Origin: Ancylobacter oerskovii
Lineage (GTDB): Bacteria; Pseudomonadota; Alphaproteobacteria; Rhizobiales; Xanthobacteraceae
DNA length: 64,000 bases
Reading direction: 5' to 3'
Assembly: GCF_018390555.1 (NCBI RefSeq)
Contig: NZ_JAHBGB010000037.1
Coordinates: 1-64,000 of the forward strand
The notes below the pieces were generated by a model. That model saw only the letters and a program-made list of their open reading frames with translations. It had not been told where the DNA came from and searched no databases. How positions within the stretch are numbered: the stretch's first letter is position 1; each line of letters opens with the position of its first letter. Positions 59,227 to 64,000 of this stretch are shown piece by piece. The position numbers were made by a program, and so were the translations under genes.

Positions 59227-60642
59227 ATGATCTATCATCATCTCTATTCCAAGTTCGCCAAGAAGGACGAGGTGCGCGTCGGCGTGATCGGTGCCGGAAA
59301 CTACGGCACAGCCATCGTCACCCAGGATCCCTACACGCCGCGCATGACCGTCGTCGCGGTGGCGGACCTTTCGGTGGAAGCCGCCCGCGGGGCCTATGAG
59401 AAGGCCGGGTTCGCGGCCGAGACGCTGGTCTATTGCGCCACCGCGGCCGAGGCCGAGGCGGCCATTGCCGCCGGCAAGCGCGTCTATACCGACCAGCCGG
59501 CGCTGGTGGGCGACATTCCGGCGGTGGACATCGTCTGCGAGAGCACCGGCGTGCCGGAAGCCAGCGCCACCTATGCGCTGCAGGCCATCGGCAACGGCAA
59601 GCACGTCGCCATGATCACCAAGGATTGCGACGTCACCGTCGGGCCGATGCTGAAGAAGCTGGCGACCGAGGCGGGCGTCGTCTACACGCCGGTCGACGGC
59701 GACCAGCACGGCCTGCTCATCCAGTTCTACGAATGGGCGAAGTCGATCGGCCTCACCGTGCTCAGCGGCGGCAAGGCCACCGATGGCGAGTTCGTCTATG
59801 ACGATGTCGCCGACACGGTGACGATCAAGACTGACAAGAAGATCCACGCACCCTATGTCGAGACCATCGAGGTCGCGCCCGAGGACCGCAAATATCTCGG
59901 CATGATCCCGGCCGGAAAGGCGGCGGAATATATCGAGAAGCGCGTCGAGATCCTGTCGAAGCTGCCGCAGCCGGGCGCCTATGATTTGTGCGAGACCACG
60001 GTGGCGGCGAACTATACCGGCCTCGCCCCGGCGGTGGACACGCTCTATCATGCCCCGCTGCGCATCACCGAGATCCCCGTCGCCTATTGCGAGCGCGAGA
60101 ATGGCGGCATCTTCGAGGGCGCCGGCGTCATCGATCTCGCCACCTGCCTGCGCGATCCCGTCGAATCCGGCCTCGGCGGCGGCGTGTTCCTGGTCGTGCG
60201 CTGCGACAACGCCTATTCCAACCATGTGCTGACCACCAAGGGCCAGATCGCCAATGCCGACAACAGCGCGGCGGTGATCTACCGGCCCTATCACCTGTGC
60301 GGGGTGGAGACCTCCAGCACCATCCTGGTCGCCGGCCTGCTTGGCCTCGACACCGGCTCGGACGACTACCGGCCGCGCTTCGACCTGATCAAGGTCGCCA
60401 ATCGCGACATTGCGGTCGGCGAGGTCTTCGGCAACGACCACAGCCCGCAGCTCACCGCCCGCATCGTGCCCGCTTTGCCGGTTGCGCCCGGCAATGCCGC
60501 CGCGGCGCATCTGATCACCGGCAACCGCGCCAGGGTCGATATCGCGAAGGGCACCACCATCACCTACGACATGGTCGAGGAGCCGGCCGGCTCGCTATTG
60601 TGGCAGCTGCGCCGGCAGCAGGACGCCGCCTTCCTGGCCTGA
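59227..60642 (+). CDS. DRL-like oxidoreductase (homoserine dehydrogenase-like, SAF domain), paralogue 2
   Basis: Oxidoreductase of 471 residues with the same layout as the protein at 49010-50368. Rossmann motif VRVGVIGAGNYGTAIVTQD, then IVCESTGVPEASATYALQAI, VAMITKDCDVTVGPMLKKLA and VYTPVDGDQHGLLIQFYEWA. The central NVEADV of Brucella DRL and of paralogue 1 is TKDCDV here, so residues at the active site differ. The C-terminal SAF-like part has GTTITYDMVEEPAGS. First gene of operon 2, with transport, racemase-like and kinase genes. The ATG at 59227 is chosen; 59191 is an alternative. Confidence 0.85.
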   Translation: MIYHHLYSKFAKKDEVRVGVIGAGNYGTAIVTQDPYTPRMTVVAVADLSVEAARGAYEKAGFAAETLVYCATAAEAEAAIAAGKRVYTDQPALVGDIPAVDIVCESTGVPEASATYALQAIGNGKHVAMITKDCDVTVGPMLKKLATEAGVVYTPVDGDQHGLLIQFYEWAKSIGLTVLSGGKATDGEFVYDDVADTVTIKTDKKIHAPYVETIEVAPEDRKYLGMIPAGKAAEYIEKRVEILSKLPQPGAYDLCETTVAANYTGLAPAVDTLYHAPLRITEIPVAYCERENGGIFEGAGVIDLATCLRDPVESGLGGGVFLVVRCDNAYSNHVLTTKGQIANADNSAAVIYRPYHLCGVETSSTILVAGLLGLDTGSDDYRPRFDLIKVANRDIAVGEVFGNDHSPQLTARIVPALPVAPGNAAAAHLITGNRARVDIAKGTTITYDMVEEPAGSLLWQLRRQQDAAFLA

Positions 60643-60700
60643 CCCGACAAATCAACCTCATCGATCACCTGACTGCACAAGAAAAGACGGGAGGAAGAGC

Positions 60701-62083
60701 ATGCTGCTGACCCTGCTTGCCTGGGGAACGGTCATCGTCTTCATGACGCTGATCCTCACCAAGAAGATGCACCCCTTCACCGCTATCGTATTGATTCCAG
60801 TGCTGTTTGCCCTTGTCGGCGCGCTGTTCGGGCTGTACGAGGCGCCTACCGCCAAGACCCTGAAGATCCCCGTCGAGAGCGTCACGATGTGGGATCAGGT
60901 CTTCGTGCTCGGCGACTGGGTCAAACAGGGGCTGACCAAGACGTCGGGAACGGCGTTCATGCTGTTCTTCGCGATATTCTTCTTCTCTCTGATGTTGAAT
61001 GTCGGCCTGTTCGACCCTCTTACCAAGAAGGTCGTGCAGCTCGCCAAGGGAGATCCTCTGAAAGTACTTGTGGCGACCAGCGTACTGGCCACCGTCGTCT
61101 CGCTTTCCGGCGACGGAACGACCACGACGCTGATCTGCTGCACGGCGCTGATCCCGGTCTACCAGAAGCTCAACCTCAAGATGATGCATCTGGGCGTGCT
61201 GCTGATCCTGCAGAACACCATTCTCAACCTCCTGCCGTGGAGCGGCCCCACCGCCCGAGTCATTGCAGTTATTGAGGGAATCGACGTGCAGGCGCTGTTG
61301 ATGGCGCTGCTGCCGGGCATGGTGCTGGGCAGCCTGTTCGTCACCGCCGGCGCCTATTGGCTCGGTTTGCAGGAGCGGCGGCGCCTCGGCGTGCAGCATC
61401 TCAGCGACGCCGACATCGAGGCGATCTTCGCGATACACACCAGCGACGAGGATGCGCTGAAGCGCCCGCAATTCGCGCTGGTGAACGGCATCCTGACCGT
61501 CGCGGTGCTGGCCTCACTGATCTCCGGCGTGTTCGATCCCGTCTTCACCTTCCTCGTCGGCACGGTGGTGGCGCTCGTCATCAACTACGAGACGCTGACG
61601 CAGCAGAAGGACCGCATCTACGCCAATTCCGGCGAGGTGTTGCAGACGGTGATCATGGTCATCGGCGCCGGCGTGTTCATGGGCCTGTTCACCAATTCGG
61701 GCATGTCCGATGCGCTGGCCTCCAGCCTCGTCCACATCGTGCCGCCGGCACTGGGCGATTTCTGGGGCCTGATCGTGGTGCTGATCTCGGCGCCGGGTGG
61801 CTTCTTCCTCTCGAACGATGCCTTCTTCTACGGCGTGCTGCCGCCGCTGGTGGAAGCCGGCAAGGTCTATGGCTTCACGCCTTTCCAGATCGGCTTCGCT
61901 TCGTTGCTCGGTCAGGCCTTCCACATGCTGAGCCCGCTCACCGCCTTCATCTACCTGCTGCTCAGCATGACCGGGCTGGACATGGGCGAATGGCAGAAGG
62001 CCTGCTTCCCCTGGTGTCTGGCGCTGTTCGGCATCTTCATCGCCTGCGCCGTGCTGCTTGGGGTGGTGCCGCTCTATCGCTGA
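60701..62083 (+). CDS. CitMHS-type metabolite:H+ symporter
   Basis: Membrane transporter of 460 residues and about 12 helices, similar to the CitMHS (Mg2+-citrate/H+) family. The helix hairpins carry LSGDGTTTTLICCTALIPVY and LNLLPWSGPTARVIAV, the second at the position of the second substrate loop. An opposite-half motif is LISAPGGFFLSNDAFFYG. Substrate could be a di/tricarboxylate or a sugar acid. GGGAGGAAG lies before the ATG. It starts 58 bases after the DRL-like gene. Confidence 0.88.
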   Translation: MLLTLLAWGTVIVFMTLILTKKMHPFTAIVLIPVLFALVGALFGLYEAPTAKTLKIPVESVTMWDQVFVLGDWVKQGLTKTSGTAFMLFFAIFFFSLMLNVGLFDPLTKKVVQLAKGDPLKVLVATSVLATVVSLSGDGTTTTLICCTALIPVYQKLNLKMMHLGVLLILQNTILNLLPWSGPTARVIAVIEGIDVQALLMALLPGMVLGSLFVTAGAYWLGLQERRRLGVQHLSDADIEAIFAIHTSDEDALKRPQFALVNGILTVAVLASLISGVFDPVFTFLVGTVVALVINYETLTQQKDRIYANSGEVLQTVIMVIGAGVFMGLFTNSGMSDALASSLVHIVPPALGDFWGLIVVLISAPGGFFLSNDAFFYGVLPPLVEAGKVYGFTPFQIGFASLLGQAFHMLSPLTAFIYLLLSMTGLDMGEWQKACFPWCLALFGIFIACAVLLGVVPLYR

Positions 62084-62111
62084 CGCGGCGATGCTGACAC
62101 GCCTGATCACC

Positions 62112-62140
62112 GATGCCGGCGGCATGTCCGCCGGCATCGC
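62112..62140. repeat. palindromic intergenic element, REP-like copy 2
   Basis: Perfect 12-base stem CGATGCCGGCGG / CCGCCGGCATCG, loop CATGT, 28 bases after the CitMHS stop. It shares its core with the element at 46492-46520. Confidence 0.6.
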
Positions 62141-62181
62141 CTTCTTCGGATCCAATTCCGCATCGAACCGCCGAGGTTTTC

Positions 62182-62853
62182 ATGACGGCACGCCCTCGTA
62201 TCGTCCTCCTCCACGCCACTCCTGTGGCGATGGAGCCGGTGCAGCAGGCTTTTTCGGCCGGCTGGCCGGAGGCGGAGACTGTGAACCTGCTCGACGACGC
62301 GCTGAGCGCCGATCGTGCCCGGACCGCTGACATCACCGAGGAGATGACCCAGCGCTTCCTCGCCCTCGGCCGCTATGCCGCCCGCATCGGCGCCGATGGC
62401 GTGCTCGTCACCTGCTCGGCGTTCGGCCCGGCGATCGAGCGCCTTGCGGAGGAAATGCCGGTGCCGGTTCTGAAGCCGAACGAGGCGATGTTCCGTGCCG
62501 CCATTGCCAGCGGCCGGCGCATCGGCATGCTCGCCACCTTCGCCCCCGCCGTCGCGACCATGACCGCGGAGTTCGAGACCTTCGTCGCCGAGACCGACGC
62601 CACTGCGCGCCTCGACACCCTCGTCGTTGCCGACGCCATCGACCGGCTGCGCGCCGGCGATGCGGCGGCCCATAATGCGCTGGTGGCCGCCCGCGCTCCC
62701 GAACTGGCCGGCCATGACGCAATCATGCTGGCGCATTTTTCCACCTCGCGTGCCGCCGAGGCGGTGCGCCGGGCGGTCGACGTACCGGTGTTCACCGCGC
62801 CCGATGCCGCGGTCGAATGCCTGCGTCAGCTGATCGAACACGCGGGGAACTGA
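62182..62853 (+). CDS. aspartate/glutamate racemase superfamily protein, one-cysteine
   Basis: Protein of 223 residues in the Asp/Glu/hydantoin racemase superfamily. The first catalytic cysteine is present (Cys78 in VLVTCSAFGPAIE). The second, expected in a motif like GCTH, is replaced by IMLAHFS (His185 and Ser187). Two-base racemisation therefore seems unlikely. Single-cysteine relatives act as decarboxylases or isomerases. It lies directly before the OtnK-type kinase, so it may isomerise or epimerise the acid sugar. The ATG at 62182 has CGAGG upstream. Confidence 0.82.
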   Translation: MTARPRIVLLHATPVAMEPVQQAFSAGWPEAETVNLLDDALSADRARTADITEEMTQRFLALGRYAARIGADGVLVTCSAFGPAIERLAEEMPVPVLKPNEAMFRAAIASGRRIGMLATFAPAVATMTAEFETFVAETDATARLDTLVVADAIDRLRAGDAAAHNALVAARAPELAGHDAIMLAHFSTSRAAEAVRRAVDVPVFTAPDAAVECLRQLIEHAGN

Positions 62854-62856
62854 ACG

Positions 62857-64000
62857 ATGTTGCTCGGGGTCATTGCCGACGATTTCACCGGTGCCGGCGA
62901 CATCGCCAACACGCTGGCCAAGGGGCTGCCCCCTCAGGGCGGGCTTGCGGTGACGCAATATCTCGGCGTGCCAACGCGTCCGGCCGCGCCGGAGGTGGAG
63001 GCGGGCGTCATCTCGCTGAAGACCCGCTCCATTCCCGCTGCCGACGCGGTTGCGCAGTCGCTGGCCGCCCTTGCCTGGCTGAGGGAGCAGGGCTGCCGCC
63101 AGATCGTCTTCAAATATTGCTCGACCTTCGATTCGACGCCGGAGGGCAATATCGGCCCGGTCGGCGAGGCGCTGGCCGACGCGTTCGGCGCCAGCGGCGT
63201 CATCGCCTGTCCGGCCTTCCCGACCGTCGGGCGCAGCGTGCATCAGGGCCATCTGTTCGTGCATGACCGGCTGCTCAGCGAGAGCGGCATGCAGAACCAT
63301 CCGCTCACGCCGATGACCGATCCCGACATCCGCCGCTGGCTGCGCCGGCAGACGCGCGACGCCGTAGGCCTCGTCGCCTCCCCGACGGTGCGCGCGGGCG
63401 CCGCTGCGGTTCGACAGGCGCTCGCGGCCTGTGCCGCACGCGGCGAGACGCTGGTGATCTGCGATGCGGCGACCGACGCAGATCTCGTGACGTTGGGCGA
63501 AGCGGCCGCCGAGGCACTGCTCGTCACCGGCGGCTCGGGTATCGCCATCGGCCTGCCGGCCAATTTCATCACGCGCGGGCAGGCCAAGGGCGTGGCGACC
63601 GCCTTTGCCGGGGTGGACGGTCCCGAGGCCATTCTCGCCGGCAGTTGTTCCGGTGCCACGCGCGGGCAGATCGCGATCCATGCCGCGGCGCATCCGGCGA
63701 TGGCGCTCGATGTCGATGCCGTCATGGCCGGCAAGATCGGCGTCGGCGATCTCGCCGAGTTCATTGCCGCGCATCGCGGGCAGGCGCCGCTGATCTATTC
63801 TTCCGACGACCCGGCCGAGGTTGCCGCACTGCAGAAGCGCTATGGGCGCGAAGCGGTGGCCGGCAGACTGGAGGCGCTGTTCGCCGACACGGCCCGCGCG
63901 CTGATCGCGGGAGGCGTGCGCCGCCTCGTCGTCGCCGGCGGCGAAACCTCCGGCGCGGTGGCGCAGGCCCTGGGGCTGGAGGCGCTGGAGATCGGGCCGG
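62857..64000 (+). CDS. otnK: OtnK-type four-carbon acid sugar kinase (DUF1537), 3' truncated
   Basis: Kinase of the DUF1537 family, at least 381 residues seen; the window ends before the stop. These enzymes phosphorylate 3-oxo-tetronates and related acid sugars. N-terminal substrate domain: LGVIADDFTGAGDIANTL, then FKYCSTFDSTPEGNIGPV and ACPAFPTVGRSVHQGHLFV, all close to OtnK. The nucleotide-binding half begins at about ILAGSCSGATRGQI, with RRLVVAGGETSGAVAQALG near the end. It starts three bases after the racemase-like gene. The next gene beyond the window may be an aldolase, if the usual OtnK neighbourhood applies. Confidence 0.9.
   Translation, partial: MLLGVIADDFTGAGDIANTLAKGLPPQGGLAVTQYLGVPTRPAAPEVEAGVISLKTRSIPAADAVAQSLAALAWLREQGCRQIVFKYCSTFDSTPEGNIGPVGEALADAFGASGVIACPAFPTVGRSVHQGHLFVHDRLLSESGMQNHPLTPMTDPDIRRWLRRQTRDAVGLVASPTVRAGAAAVRQALAACAARGETLVICDAATDADLVTLGEAAAEALLVTGGSGIAIGLPANFITRGQAKGVATAFAGVDGPEAILAGSCSGATRGQIAIHAAAHPAMALDVDAVMAGKIGVGDLAEFIAAHRGQAPLIYSSDDPAEVAALQKRYGREAVAGRLEALFADTARALIAGGVRRLVVAGGETSGAVAQALGLEALEIGP

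Noticed and set aside
62107-63774. 555-residue antisense frame opposite racemase-like and OtnK genes
   Set aside because: Shadow; the forward frames carry all conserved motifs.
1-64000. tRNA, rRNA, CRISPR, insertion sequences or phage genes
   Set aside because: None could be seen by eye; no cloverleaf-like sequence, regular repeat array or transposase or integrase motif was found.

Overview
The window is high-GC DNA with alphaproteobacterial character. It contains a caa3-type oxidase cluster, TRAP and polyamine-type ABC importers, a MocR regulator, an RTX protein and a Hint-domain protein. My best guess is Hyphomicrobiales, perhaps near Xanthobacteraceae; this is inferred from gene content only. 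I see no rRNA, tRNA, CRISPR array, insertion sequence or phage genes. Genes are dense, and many neighbours overlap by 4 or 8 bases.

Layout. 1-10 kb is a mixed envelope region: the tail of an RTX calcium-binding protein, a patatin-like lipoprotein, a short DHFR-like protein, a CPA1 Na+/H+ antiporter, a secreted choloylglycine-hydrolase-family enzyme and a subtilisin autotransporter. 10-14.5 kb is a six-gene arsenic operon read leftward: arsR, a thioredoxin-type arsenate reductase, a glutaredoxin-type ArsC, Acr3, an ArsK-like MFS exporter and ArsH. An inverted repeat touches the arsR start codon. 14.8-24 kb carries an FkbM methyltransferase, a Hint-domain protein, a multicopper oxidase fused to FG-GAP-like repeats, an EamA exporter, a class II cytochrome c, a ferritin and an OprB-like porin. 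24-27.4 kb holds a DbpA-like RNA helicase and a uracil/xanthine permease.

27.7-34.4 kb is an apparent amine-use module: a class IV transaminase resembling (R)-amine transaminases, a complete polyamine-type ABC importer and a PLP-dependent MocR regulator. 36.2-43.2 kb is a leftward cluster for a caa3 oxidase: CoxB with cytochrome c, CoxA fused to CoxIII, a small membrane protein, CtaG and a triheme cytochrome c. It is preceded by a type IB topoisomerase. 43.3-48.7 kb carries a PQQ-type sugar dehydrogenase lipoprotein, an isochorismatase-like hydrolase, a YciE/F ferritin-like protein, a DUF6766-like protein and an MFS transporter behind a structured leader.

48.7-64 kb is the most interesting part. 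It has two adjacent sugar-acid-type catabolic operons. Each starts with a paralogue of the homoserine-dehydrogenase-like SAF-domain family that includes the DXR-like (DRL) enzyme of Brucella. Operon 1 joins this to an ABM-fold protein, a beta-hydroxyacid dehydrogenase, a TRAP transporter and a gluconokinase. Operon 2 joins it to a CitMHS-type transporter, a racemase-superfamily protein lacking the second catalytic cysteine and an OtnK-type DUF1537 kinase that runs off the window. Between them lie three LysR regulators and a LysE exporter. A palindrome of LysR type sits between the third regulator and operon 2. The two operons together look like an uncharacterised acid-sugar pathway.
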